Assembly (NCBI GenBank): GCA_963969365.1
Contig: OZ017748.1
Span: 992,001 to 1,056,000, forward strand
Origin: Asterochloris sp. CNOR1
Taxonomy: Eukaryota; Chlorophyta; Trebouxiophyceae; Trebouxiales; Trebouxiaceae
DNA length: 64,000 nucleotides
Direction: 5' to 3'
The notes under the pieces are model-generated. The model searched no databases. It was given only the letters and a program-made list of their open reading frames with translations, and had not been told where the DNA came from. This document shows positions 1 through 21,709 of the stretch, piece by piece; the stretch's first letter is position 1, and each line of letters opens with the position of its first letter. Both the position numbers and the translations under genes were made by a program.

Positions 1-2022
1 ACAAAGTTAGCGACAGCGCCCTGCAGGTGTACAGTGTTTTAGCTGCATTGTCGCTTCTGTTGCACGCCCATGCATCGGTGCGCCCCTTCTGTGAGCAGGG
101 CGGGTCTCTCAAGTCAGCCCATATGGGCAGTGCGGCATGGCATCGCTAGCAGCCAGCCAATGACCCATGCAAAGTGTGCTAACTGCCACAGTACGCCTGC
201 ATCAGTGGCCACCCAAATGCAAGCTGTGCTCCCAGTCCAGCCAGCCCTGCTTCACTGCTGCACATGAGCTCGCAGGAAGCAGGTAGCCCTGTAAAGCGCC
301 TGCATGGCAAGCTGGTGAGCTGACCTGGAGGTCTGCTCCCCTGCGCCAGTGCCTGGTGCCGGCCCGCCGCAGCGAGCGCCGCGCAAGCAGTGTCAGCGAG
401 GCTGTGAGGTGCCGCGTGGCGCTCTCAAACTCCAAGTCCCCCAGCTGGGCCACGCTGCCCATGATGATAGGGACCGCGAAAGCATCCAAGCCAGCATCTG
501 TAGCAAGGAGGGCCAGACAGTGAGTCTGCAGGGATACTTTGAGGATCCATTGCACCTGCAAGCTGAAAACAACATGAGGCATCCAGCTCTGCGTCTGCAG
601 GAAAAAGAAAAGGTACCACGTATGAGCACACCTGCCAGCAGCGTGGTGTGGTGCTTGTTCCAGAAGAATCTGGGGTCTGCTCGAGCGCACTGAGATTTCT
701 GTGCAGCCTTGGGGTCTGCTGCCAGGCTGGTGTAACGCTGCTGTGTGAGGGTCAAGTCACCACCGTGCGCGAAGAAGAGCCCAGTCCCGTTTTCGAGCGG
801 GTTGAAGGCACTGGATAGCAGGCGCACATACCTGCGGTGCCCAAAAGCGGCAGCCTGTCAAGAGACGGCATGCCATGACAGAGGCTTCCCGAGACAGTCG
901 AGTCATACATGAGGGCACGCGAGGAGCAGCAGCTGCGAAGCTGGCACCCAGAGGGGTATGTTTGCCATAACAGAGGCTGCTTGACAGCCCTGTTATTTGG
1001 CGCGCGGAGCGCTGTGAACACTTCGTCAAGCTGGCTTGTCATCTGGAGCGTGCCAGATGGCACTGGCTGCCAGACCCTATGCAGGTGCAGATCGCCACGG
1101 GCAGGGAAAGCTGCCAGCTGCCCGCAGTCGGGAGCTATCATGCCGGACTCCTCGCACTGCTTGCCAGACGGTGGGCTGCCATGGGCATTGGCTACTGAGG
1201 ACAGTCCAGTCCTGACATAAGTCATGGCACAGGCAGCTGCAGGTGCCAGAGCGCAAAATGGAGGCATGAGGCACGCACTGGGCGTCGTCCTTGCTGTTCA
1301 GGTGACTCCCGCCCACTACCTCAGTGCTCTTGATCTTGTACACAGGGTGGCCGCGCAGGATGGCCACCTGCGGCAGCAGCAGCCGCCTTTTTAGCAGGCA
1401 AATCCCGGATGCAGACTTGCCTTGGATTGGCAGAGAACTGGTCACAGTGCAGCAAACCTATTGCCAGACAAGCAACTCAGCAAGTTTCTCTACAACACTG
1501 GCTGCCAGCAAAGACAGTTTGCAGGCGTCATGCAGGCGGAGGGGACAGGCTGGGTGAAAGCTGAGGACGACTCTGATTCCATGGGGGGCAGTGTCACAAT
1601 GTTGCACGTCGCGAATGGACAGCTCTGAGCTTTGCAGCGGCAGTGCAGCATCTAATGTCTGAGGCCAAATGGACAGTCCCCTGCCACCTCAAACGGTCTG
1701 CTGCTGTCATCAGCGGGCAAGCAGATGCTACAAACATCAGATCAGCCTGACATCAACTCACCTGTTCAGCACCAGTTATGACAACCAGCACTGTACTGCT
1801 GGCAAGCTTGGCCACAGCAGCAATGCCAAAGACTTCCCTGAAGCCTTTGTCCATGGGGGCATGCCCTAGCAGCTTGACGCTGCCTGACTGCATGTCGATG
1901 CTGAGCGACTCGGGCTCAACCTGCCCATCCCGCACTGGTTGTAGCACAGCCATGCCCCCATAGGTCTGTAGGCGCAGCAGCTTGTGCACCTGCCCTGCCT
2001 GGGACTTTGCCTGGCCTGCCAT
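1..2022 (-). CDS. SAC-domain phosphoinositide phosphatase (Sac1-like), N-terminal part, cut by left window edge
   Basis: Sac1-family enzymes remove phosphates from phosphatidylinositol phosphates on ER/Golgi or endosomal membranes. Exons read on the minus strand with consistent phases: 1762-2022 (start MAGQAKSQAGQ; N-terminal beta-strands), 1320-1367 (VAILRGHPVYKIKSTE, the family's G-HxVYKI-TE motif), a tentative exon near 949-1046, 632-831 (NPLENGTGLFFAHGGDLTLT, then ADPRFFWN), 325-497 (VPIIMGSVAQL, then RRAGTRHWRRGADLQ), and 1-20 (GAVANFV). The order matches the SAC domain. The catalytic CX5R motif lies beyond the left edge, so activity cannot be judged. An in-frame upstream ATG at 2073 is an alternative start. 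The exon joining the KSTE and YVRLL exons is the weakest part of the model. Divergent from the epimerase gene to its right. Confidence 0.85.
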
Positions 2023-2869
2023 GCTGCTTGGCTTCCAGGGAGCAGCTGCCGGAGGCTTGGCAAGCGGTCTCAAGAGTCACAGCTCAGCTGTGCGGCGCGA
2101 GTCTGGTCTGGCAGTCAGGCCCCAGTGCTTGCCAGTAGTGTTCTGCGCCTCTGCCTCCAAACTCAAGGATTCCTGCAGCAGCTTCTTGGTGATACAGACA
2201 GCTCACTTTGACAGGATCTCCAGTGAGAGCTCCAATCAGAGCTGCAGTGAGCCATGCAGACCTCACCCGGTCTTGTGATGTCTGTGCTGTCTGTGTTGCT
2301 GGGCTTGGTGAGAAGCTGACGGTGCTGCGATAAAGAAGAGCAAGCACGCTCACGCCCGCGGCTGCCTGTCAGCATCAGGGCGCCACATGAGAGCGTCTCA
2401 CCAACTCAGCAAAGCTGTTCTCATCACTCCAGATGCTCAGCAAGGTCAGGTTGTATGATGCCACAGATGTGCAGTACACACTCACCTGCAGAGCTAGGTG
2501 GAAGTTTGTGGTCCTGCTTGCTCCCATGCGGGCTGCATGCAGTCAGAGTCCTTTTGACCTGGCATTGTCACACCGGCTTGCTTGTAATCTGCGAATCTTT
2601 CATAGGCAGCATGCAGCAGTCCCTGCAAGGCAGCCGCGTGGTGGCAGATCGCCAAGGCGCAGTCTGCAATCACCTGCTCCCAAGGCTGCCCACAGCTGTT
2701 AGGCACAGATGCCAATCGAAGAGGTTCCAGCGCCTGAATCGCACAGCCATCAGGGCTGCAGCAGACCTTGAACATCTCAAATCAAAACATGGTGCGGCCC
2801 CTCCCCCAGATCAAGGTCACATGCAGTGGGGCATGCGTGGCCAGCCTGAATGGTTATTCTGTCCTGCAG
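2023..2869. promoter_or_regulatory. Divergent intergenic region between SAC phosphatase and epimerase
   Basis: This stretch must hold the promoter of the minus-strand SAC gene and the promoter plus first coding exon of the plus-strand epimerase, because the first epimerase exon I can prove begins at 2870 in phase 1. Several short ATG-initiated candidates exist (2433-2860), but none has a recognisable conserved sequence, so the epimerase start is left open. No TATA-like motif stands out. Confidence 0.4.
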
Positions 2870-5800
2870 ACATCCCTGGATTTGTGGAAGTGTGTCCTGG
2901 CCAGGGAGGCCTGCCCAAGGTCGTGCTCAAACATTCCTGTGGCAGCAAAGCAGAGGTGTGGCACAGCAGTTCACGTGATGCATTCCATGACCCCCCTGTG
3001 AAGGAGCATTGGCCACCTCTGGTCACGGACATGCATCAAACCAAGCTGCACATGCACTTGCTGGAAAGCTCCCTGCTTGCAAGCGTAGGTGTACCTGTAT
3101 GGCGCCTGCGTGGTGTCCTGGATGCAGCCTTCAGGCGATGAGGTGCTGTACACCAGGCCAGGTAACCATCTGGGATGCACCTCTGACATCCCTGCAGGTC
3201 AGGCATGCTGCTGGATGGTGCACCCACCCTCACATGCAGCCACAACAGAGAATTCTCCTTGGGCAGCTGCAGCCTCCCATGAGCCTCAGTACCTGCCACC
3301 ACCTTGCCTGCATCTTGCGCTTCCATCTCCTCCTGCGTAATGTAACCCTAAGCTGTGGGGTCTGGATGCAGCCGCAGCAGGCTGGTTACCACAGCAGCTC
3401 TGCTTGTGTGCTGGTCGGCCAGTCTGCATCTTTACCATGGGCTTGCCTTGCCTTCAGGCTCACTTTATATGCCTGTTTGTTCAGATGCCAAGTTTGACAA
3501 ATCCAAGCCTATATCTGGCGGCATCCCCCACTGCTTCCCAGTCTTCGGCCCCGCGCCCGCGCCCATGACCCAGCACGGCTTTGCTCGCCAGTCAGACTGG
3601 ACGGTGGCCTCCACCTCAGCAGACCAGCAGCCAGATGAGCGGGATCCTGAGGTGGAGCTGGTGCTCGAGGACAATGAATACACCCGGGGCATGTGGTACG
3701 TCTGTCTGAGAAGCATGTGCTGTTCATGGGTGCAGCAGGGCCCTGGCACCTTTGGTGCTGGCTCACAGCCTATCATATGGAGTGATGACAGCCATGGGGA
3801 GCCAAGCATGAAGGCTTGTGCCTGTTGAGACAATGATCGCATGCAGGGCATGTGTTGCAGAAGCATGGGGACCCTGCAAATCACACCACATAAGAGTGTT
3901 TGGAATGGGCAGCATGCCTTAAGTCATACGGCAGCACAGGTCGTCTGTGTGGTCGCTACTGCTCTGTAGGGTGCTTCAGTGTCAGTTCTTCAATCTAGAC
4001 AGCGCTGGATGTGAGCAGTCATGGTTTATGGGCTTGTTTTGCATTTCAATCATTGACAGGAGCCAATGCGGGACAATATTTTTTTGGCTCCCGCCCGGCC
4101 TGGAATGATCAGAGGAGACGTGCAAGGGCATGTACGGGCACAAAACCTGAAATGCTCACAATATGTCTGTGCCTGGCTGGTGTCATGCAGGTGGCTTGGC
4201 TAAGCAACTGTGTGGTGCCAATCGCAGCGGTGCCCGGCCCTGGCACGCTGTTGTTGTGGCTGGCGGCTGTTCGCCAGCCCTCCTGAGCCAGCCAGCTGGC
4301 TGCCTGGCTGCCTCTCCTACATATATTGCTCACCTCAGCCACTCTTGCCCGGCTTTGTGTTTGCTGCTCCCCATGACTCAGGCCACCCCCATCCTCCAGG
4401 TGTCTGCTCTGTCCCCTGCGCTCGATGTATAGTGCATGCTATCTCTGCTTGATTGCCCAGCTGTCCTGGCTACAGACTGCACCCGTCTCTGGCAGATGTC
4501 CTTCTGGGAGGCCACGTGCATGTACTTGTGTTACACAATCACCCTGTAGGCGGGGCTGCTGAGAGCCCCTGGCCTTTCACTGAGTCTGTGCAAGACCTGC
4601 ATTGCCCACTGTGTGTTCAAAGTCACTCTGCAAGGGGAGCGCTGGAGACTGTCCTGGAGCACGTTTTCCTGCAGGCCTACATCCCTCCACAGCACGCCGG
4701 ACGTCTGCCCTACATAGAGAGCTGCTGAGGAGCAACCTTTCATCCAGTCGACTGATCTATACTGAAATCCTGCGTGACCCCTCCAGGCCACATGCCTTCA
4801 AGGCAGTCTACACAGTCACCCTGCACGGGGAGCTGCTGAGGACTGACCTCCGCATCATCAACACGGGCCACACCGAATTTGACTTCACCTCTGCCCTGCA
4901 CACCTACATCGAGGTGCTGGACATCGGCAAGGCCAAGGTCAAGGGCCTCAAGGGGTTGGAGGTCCTGGACAAGGTGCGACTCTGCTTTGGTGTCAGCTGC
5001 GGGGATTGCAATGTGTGTTTAGGCTGCGTGAGAGGGGCTGGACTTGCTGGACAGTCTCCTTGACCAACATCAGAGGCCTCCAGGGGCTGGGCCACTCTGA
5101 CAGGGGGGGCATTAGGCGTGTGGTCGACTTGAGCGGTCTGGTTTTGTGTGCGTCGTGCGGAGCAACAGTCACTGCCCTTGTTTGATCACGCAGCAGTCTG
5201 ACTTTGAGATGCCAGGAATGCTGCACAATTCAGGGCTGTGTCATGCCCCATCTGCTGGCAGCCCTGCACTGCTACTCAAATGATGGGCATGTTTGCTCTG
5301 CAGCTGGATCTTGTATGGCTGAGCTCCACCTGCAGCTGCTGCTGCCTCTCTGTATGCTCATTGCTTTGCAAACTCAGCAGAATTCCTGTAAGTTTACACC
5401 CGATTGCGATCTGTGTCAACTGCAGGTGCCAGACCCCAAAAACCCTGTGAAGAGCACAGAGCAGCGGGAGCAGGTCACATTCTCTGGCCCCGTGGATTCA
5501 GTGTACCTCAAAGCAAAGGACTATGTAGAGCTGGATGTGGGCACAGGTCAGCCCTTGGGCTTTGCATGTCATCGCCTTCTGGCAGGGATGCTGGTGACTT
5601 ACAGCCTGCGGCACATGGCAGTGGGGCACATGCCAAAAGCCCTCCTGAGAGATTGCCTGCCTGACAGCAACTCATGTGGGCTAAGAAGAGGTGCTGACAG
5701 CAGCGGCTGTGTACTCTGCTGTCTGCATGTGCAGCAGCTGATGGTCGAGGCAGCTTGCACGTAGTCATCAATGGTGGAGATTGCAAGGCATGCCTGCTGG

Positions 5801-6362
5801 AAGGCACGGTGCCTGCCATCTGCTGCTTGTGAACCAGGAACAGGTCCCCAAGCATTGCAGCCCTAGTCCATGGTGTGGGTCCTATCCAAATAGTGGCATG
5901 ACCTGAGATCTTGGCATTGCTCTCCTGCAGGGGCAGCAGTCACCATCAGCAGCAGCGGATGGGAGGACGTGGTAGTGGTGAGTGCTGCAGTGGCTTTCAG
6001 AGCCAGCAGGAATCTCATAAAAAATCTCTGTAGTGGCTGAAGAGGATTTCCTTCCAGCCCAACAAGGGCCCTGATGCCAAACTTTTGCCTGTTGCCCTCC
6101 CCTGGCTGCAGAGACTGCCTGCCTTCATGCTGCCTGACTTTCTGCAAGCTTGATTTTGCTAATTTGGATGGTCCTCTGGCTTGCCAGGCCACTGCTTGCT
6201 CACCCTGCACGCGGTTGCTTGCAGTGGTCACCTTGGGACGCCATGCCAGACTGCTACAAGAAGTTCTGCTGTGTGGAGAACGCCAAGTTTGGGAAGCCAG
6301 CTGTGGTGAAGCCTGGCGAGAGCTGGCGCGCACAGCAGGAGTTTGCTGTGGTAGACCTGTAA
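2870..6362 (+). CDS. Putative glucose-6-phosphate 1-epimerase (aldose-1-epimerase-like)
   Basis: Interconverts alpha and beta anomers of hexose 6-phosphates; cytosolic or plastid member of the galactose-mutarotase fold (plant 'apospory-associated protein C' group). Phase-consistent exons: 2870-2955, 3089-3161 (VYLYGACVVSW, DEVLYTRP), 3485-3695 (KFDKSKPISGGIPHCFPVFG, then HGFARQSDW), 4787-4973 (FDFTSALHTYIEVLDI, KVKGLKGLEVLDK), 5426-5546 (VPDPKNPVKSTEQRE, TFSGPVDSVYL), 5931-5977 (SSSGWEDVVV), 6225-6362 (MPDCYKKFCCVENAKFG, stop TAA). The sugar-binding HGFAR His/Arg motif and the CVENA motif are present. These exons give about 287 residues, so only a short N-terminal exon is missing; whether it encodes a transit peptide is unknown. 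The intron before 4787 holds two degenerate copies of the following exon's coding sequence. Confidence 0.9.
4515..4662 (+). repeat. Two degenerate intronic copies of the downstream epimerase exon
   Basis: Around 4520-4565 and 4613-4658 the intron resembles the exon stretch near 4800-4852 (the YTVTLHGELLRTD codons). All three share a TACAcAaTCACCCTG-like core followed by a GGGGAGC(T)GCTG-like core. Copies one and two have changes that break the frame, and neither joins to the protein in phase. Confidence 0.55.
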
Positions 6363-6923
6363 TAGCTGACCACCTGTGACCCTCTGAGAATGCTGGCAAG
6401 GAGGCCTCCCTTTTCCTGAACGCCATCTAACTGGTCACCTTGATGCTTGGCCCACATGACAGACGTACTGCCTGAGTGTGAGCTGCCCTGCATCCAGTAT
6501 CCCACCAGAGACCTGCAGAAGAAGAGTTGGGCTAGAATCTGTGAATGTATTCCAAGGACATCTTCACCCTTTACAGTCCCTCCATTTGACTCTGCAGACT
6601 CAGGCACAGTCTCATGTGTGAATGAACTGCCCTGTTTCGAATTTGCTGTAGGCAGGCCCTGATTCACAGGGCATTCCGAAGATCGTCTTTGGGCTTGGCT
6701 GGCGTCAACAGCACAGCCCATGGGGTAAACTTGCTGATGAAGGTCAACGCATTTGTAAAGGTCAACAGCAGACTTTGCAACTTCATGTCGGACAGGAGGG
6801 TCGGAACATGCAGCGATGAACTGAATTGAGGCTACGTCTAGTGTAGCTGATGCACATCACCCTCAACATTGCGAAAGATTTCTGAGCAAGCCTCCCCGCG
6901 GCGCTCAAGCTGCTCAGGCAGGC
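6363..6923. other. Intergenic, epimerase 3' flank and PPCS promoter
   Basis: No conserved coding sequence is visible in any frame. A TGTAA motif near 6751, the usual chlorophyte polyadenylation signal, lies about 390 bp after the epimerase stop. The remainder is presumed promoter/5'UTR of the next gene. Confidence 0.35.
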
Positions 6924-9212
6924 ATGTCAGTTGAGGATTTCTTCCAGGATAGCCCTGCTTCAGCGGCTTGCCTTGAAGGCAAGGTTGAAAGCTTTGTGCA
7001 GCGCCACTGCGGGGCAGGTGCTGCGCAGCGGAGGCCAATTGTCTGTGTCACTAGTGGCGGCACTACAGTCCCACTGGAGCGACGCTGCGTGCGCTTCATT
7101 GACAATTTCAGCGGTGGGACGCGGGGAGCGCTATCTGTTGAACAGTTCCTGAAGGTCAGCCTGGAGTCACTTGGCATATGAGCCCTTGTGCTGCCCTGCA
7201 TGGCTCTGGCAGCCCTGCAGCTCTCTCCAGGCAGGCTGACCATCACAGGAGTACGCTGCGTCTGCATGCTGCCAGTGCTCCGGCAGCCCCCACCGCCAAG
7301 ACCAGGGCCTCCTGCAGCAATCAGACAGCACAGCGCACCCCCATTGCGCTGCTGCTCTGCAGGCTGGCTATGCAGTGATCTTCCTGTACCGCAAGGGCTC
7401 CATCCAGCCCTTCACCAAGGGCCTGCCCAGCGCACAGCTGCTGGACTGCCTGACCGAGGTTCTCGTCGAGACAGAATCCAATGGAGGAGTGCAAGTGCGC
7501 GAGGAAGCGCTGGACATCATGCACACATGCCTGCAGAAGGCGCGCGACTGCAATGAGCAGCATCTGCTGCTGCGCATTCCCTACATGACCCTCTTTGAGT
7601 ACCTCCAGGTGGGCCCCACCTGGTGCAGCGCCACCTGGTCAACATCTCGTGGGTGGCAACTCATGGGCAGGACCTGCTGCTTTGCGTCCCCTGCCTGATG
7701 CTTGAGTGCCTAAAGCTGGCCAGCCTTGTCATCAGAGCGGCAGGCTATCACATGAAGATGCATGAGGTTCAAGACTTGCTGAAGCCCATGCCTGCGGGAA
7801 ATCAGTACACCAGGGTTCACCGTCTGGCCTTGCTGCCTGCTGTGCAAACATGCCTTGCTGTTGGAACAACAGACTGCTGCCAGCTCTGCTCTGTCTGGGG
7901 CCTGGACCACACTTGATGCTCTGCGGTGGCCAGACCCGCCCTGTGCTGTGCTGCTGGCGCAGCTTTGGAAAGGCACCTGTATGCAGCTGAGCCTTTGGCT
8001 TGTTCACCTGTGCCTGCAGTATCTACGCCACATAGCAACATGTCTCCAACCATGCGGCAGGCATGCAGCCCTGTTCCTGGCCGCTGCAGTCTCAGATTTC
8101 TACATGCCCTGGTCTCAGATGGTGCGTGCTGCTGCAAAGCATGCTGTCTTGTGTTGCCTGCTTATTGTGTTTGAGAGGGAGGCAAATTCCAAAGGAGGCA
8201 CGCCCCAGTGCTGATGTTCCTTGTTTTGGTCTGTAGGTGGAACACAAAATTCAATCTAGTGATGGCCCACTCAACCTCCAGCTTCAGTGGGTGCGACGCC
8301 TGCCTACAGCTGCCTGCCCACTTGTTCAGCTGCCTGCCTGCTTGTCAGCTGTCTAGGGCCTTCAAGACCAGAGTCCACAGGCGCGAATGTCCAGGCCTTC
8401 AAAAGCCACCTGCACCCCTTGGCAGCTATCTGAACTCTTCAATGCATGTCCACGACCGTGCATCTGACATCTGCTCTCCTGTGCAGCTGCCGGAGCCAAT
8501 GAGATTGCCTGCGCACATGTTCAGCTGCCTCCTTCCAAACCAATTGCTCAGGCCTGCATCTGCAGATACCCCTCCCCATCTGTGCATGGACCCCTGCGAG
8601 TACCTCGCTCCTCGGAGTTATTGCACAAATGACTCCCTGCTCCTCACCACCTTCTGCATAGGCCATGCTGGTGGCTTGCATGCTACAGGTCCCCAAAATG
8701 TTGGGAACGCTGAGGACCAGCTGGGCACCAGAGGCTTTTGTGGTCAGCTTCAAGTTGGAGACTGACACAGCCATTCTTGTCCAAAAGGTTAGCCTGGACA
8801 TGAGAAAACGGCAACAATATAATTTGGTGCACTGGCCTACTGCATTGGCAACACTTTAAAGCTGCTTGTGCAAAGATCCATCCCTGCTACACGGGAAATC
8901 CTGCGGCTGCTGCCTGCAGCACACGCTTATCTACAAGGTCAGCTTCACACTGGCAGTAAACCCAGAGCCTGCTGTATGATGCAGGCGACCAACTCTGTGC
9001 GCAACTACAAGGTTCATGCTGTGGTCGCCAATATTTTGGAAACCCGCATGAACCAGGTGCGGATTGTGCATGCCCTGCCTGGTGACAAGTTTGATATCAG
9101 CACCATTGACCGGGACCCCAAGCAAGAGTTCATTGAGCCGCAGCTGGTCAGTCAGGTAGTGCAGCTGCATGCGCAATACGAGAGAGAACCCCTTTCCTCA
9201 GTAGTTGAGTAG
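6924..9212 (+). CDS. PPCS: Phosphopantothenate--cysteine ligase (CoA biosynthesis)
   Basis: Ligates cysteine to 4'-phosphopantothenate with nucleotide hydrolysis, second step of CoA synthesis from pantothenate. All six exons were resolved with matching phases: 6924-7154, 7363-7608, 8020-8121, 8237-8290, 8689-8787, 8985-9212 (960 nt, 319 aa plus stop), about the usual length of the eukaryotic single-function enzyme. Conserved blocks in order: VCVTSGGTTVPLE with RFIDNFSGGTRGA (nucleotide-binding loop, first exon), AVIFLYRKGS, LFLAAAVSDFYMPW (third exon), VEHKIQSSDGPL, VPKMLGTLRTSWAP with SFKLETD (substrate-binding end), and VHAVVANILETR. Start chosen at MSVEDFF because it leads straight into the first conserved block. 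No bacterial-type CoaC decarboxylase domain is fused. Converges on MCM5 with about 220 bp between stops. Confidence 0.95.
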
Positions 9213-9435
9213 CAATTTTAACCAGGTTGGCAGCAGTAATGCATGTCTACTTTTCACATCAGGTCTATGTTAGCTTAAACAGCACAGGACCAACTCAAAT
9301 CATGAAATGCATGTGTGAGGCGTCATAGCTAACCTTTAATGTGATTCGTTCCCGCTGTTCTGTATTGTGCTAGACTGCACAATACTGCGTCACCTGGAGC
9401 TGTGAGTGGGCGCTGCTGGACTGGGAGGCGCCACT

Positions 9436-19889
<10,454 letters not shown>

Positions 19890-20144
19890 GGTACAGAATA
19901 CAGCTGGTCACTGCAGCTCAGGCTCAGAGCAAGGATTACTGGTCAAGAGGTGTTCCCTCCCTTTGAAGAACTGCAGAATGTTTGATTTTCCAGGGCAGCT
20001 GCAGCAACTACCAGAACTGGGCTGTCTGCTTCCCAAACAGGCAAGAAGATCGAGGCGGGAAGTCAGATACGAGGGATGAGGTCAGGTCACACACAGCCTG
20101 AAACACGGCACACCCAGCCTTGCAGGTTTGCAGAGGCAGCGGTC
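19890..20144. promoter_or_regulatory. Bidirectional promoter between MCM5 and RPB8
   Basis: Only 255 bp separate the MCM5 start (19889, minus) from the RPB8 start (20145, plus), so both promoters and 5'UTRs must share it. I see no convincing TATA box. The inference rests on spacing and on both starts being supported by conserved N-termini. Confidence 0.6.
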
Positions 20145-21314
20145 ATGCCTGCCAGTAAGCACTCCCAACTGGTCAATGATGTGTTCCAGTGTCTGAAGGT
20201 GGACTCTGACAACAAGAAGTTCGATAAAGGTCTGTGAGACCACAGGCTGCATGTGTCAATTGCCTGATCTTGATCTGCAAGGCATAACCATGTCATGGTG
20301 CCGGTGCAGTCTCAAGGATAGAGGCCCACAGCGACATGTATGAAATGGACTTGACGCTGGACATCCACTCAGATCTCTGCCCCATGGCTGTGAGTGCCGA
20401 GCCCACCGCCATAGCAACTCAGTCTGGTGCTGAGACCCTGGCAGCGGTGACATTTGCCCGTGCACATGCAGTACATGGCAGCAGCTCTGAGCCTTGCCCT
20501 GTTCATGCAGCAGGATTTGCCACTTCACCCATGCTTATTGCAGGAGGATGACAAGTTCAGGCTGCTGCTGTCGCGCACTCTGAATGTGGATGGGAGCGAC
20601 GGGGCAAGCTACTTTGACAAGGTGGGGCAGGCAGCTGCGGCCTGTTTGTGTCAGCCCTACGTCTTAGCTAAAATCCTCCAGCTTGCCCCCGCAGAGTGCG
20701 TGACAAGCGCTGCTTTGAGCCCCTTGAGCAACATGTGGTGGCCCGCAGCCCATACTGGCAGCTGCAGTCCTGGCCCTGGCACACCGCTGCAGACTGCACA
20801 GCTGTAGGCTGGCACCCCCCAATTGCGCTACCTGAGTGGCTGGCAGCCAGTCACATTAATCCAGGTTACTGTTATGTTGCTGGACCAGGCAATTACTGCA
20901 CCTCTGTACACCAACAGTCCCTGGTGTTAAGCCTTTTGGGGCAGTGCTCAGTCAGGGAGGAAAAGGTCCAAGAAGGCAGCACACATCCATGCCACCTGCC
21001 CTGCAGGACCTAGCAACCCATGCTCCACTGCACCTTTCAGCGGTGGCCCCTGCAGAATGCATGAATATCAAGCATTTGCCTTGCAGGACCTGGCGACCAA
21101 TGCAACGTCGCACACCCTACTGGATGCGTATGAGTATGTCATGCATGGCAAGATCTTCAAGACCCAAGACGCAAAGGTCCATGGGCAGATGAAGCTGGAT
21201 GTGTTCATTTCCTTTGGGGGCTTGCTGATGAAGTTGACGGGTGCAGCCAAGGAGCTGGAGCTTCTGCAGCCTGACAATGACGTCTTCTTGCTCATGCGAA
21301 AGGTCAGAGACTGA
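20145..21314 (+). CDS. RPB8: RNA polymerases I, II and III common subunit RPABC3 (RPB8)
   Basis: Small core subunit shared by all three nuclear RNA polymerases; OB-like beta barrel on the periphery of the largest subunit. Four exons: 20145-20229 (MPASKHSQLVNDVFQCLKVD), 20310-20389 (SRIEAHSDMYEMDLTLDIHS), 20544-20621 (DDKFRLLLSRTLNVDG), 21087-21314 (LLDAYEYVMHGKIFKT, then SFGGLLMKLTG and the end VFLLMRKVRD). Phases agree and give 156 aa, close to the usual 145-155. The acidic VDSDNKKFDK segment and the final LLMRKV are diagnostic. Just upstream of the last acceptor is a near-copy of that acceptor and exon start (about 21001-21040). A TGTAA near 21570 may be the poly(A) signal. Confidence 0.96.
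21001..21040 (+). repeat. Duplicate of the RPB8 last-exon acceptor
   Basis: CCTGCAGGACCTAGCAACCC at about 21001 and the true CTTGCAGGACCTGGCGACCA at 21081 share acceptor and exon start. The upstream one runs into a sequence that does not encode the conserved HTLLDAYEYVMHG segment, so it is a decoy or relic. Confidence 0.65.
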
Positions 21315-21709
21315 TAGACCATGTGGCAACCTGAATGAACCCAAAGTGAACCCGTAAGTTCAACAACCTGCCTAAGCAGACCCGCCAAGTCACATAAGGC
21401 AATCGACAACACACATGCGATTTTCTGCCTGCCCTGGGCAGTACATCCAGCCTGGCCCTCCCTTCAATGACTACAATGTGACACTGGACCATATGTCCAT
21501 GAATGAAACCTCTACCTTCTTGAACTTTCAGAGAGCCCTTGATCTGGAGTCACAAACAGTCTGTTGCTGTAATGCAGCTGACGACTCAGGCAATTGTTGC
21601 AATTGCGACCAACATAGAAACTATGGCGACTTCTTACTTACTGTCAACAACTATTTTCTGGCATTAGGGGATAATACAGCAGCATGCATTTATGAGGACC
21701 TTGTAGTCA
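21315..21709. other. Convergent 3' flanks of RPB8 and CWC21-like gene
   Basis: Contains no conserved coding sequence. It is more AT-rich than the surrounding genes and holds TGTAA on the plus strand near 21570, plausible as the RPB8 polyadenylation signal. Confidence 0.4.
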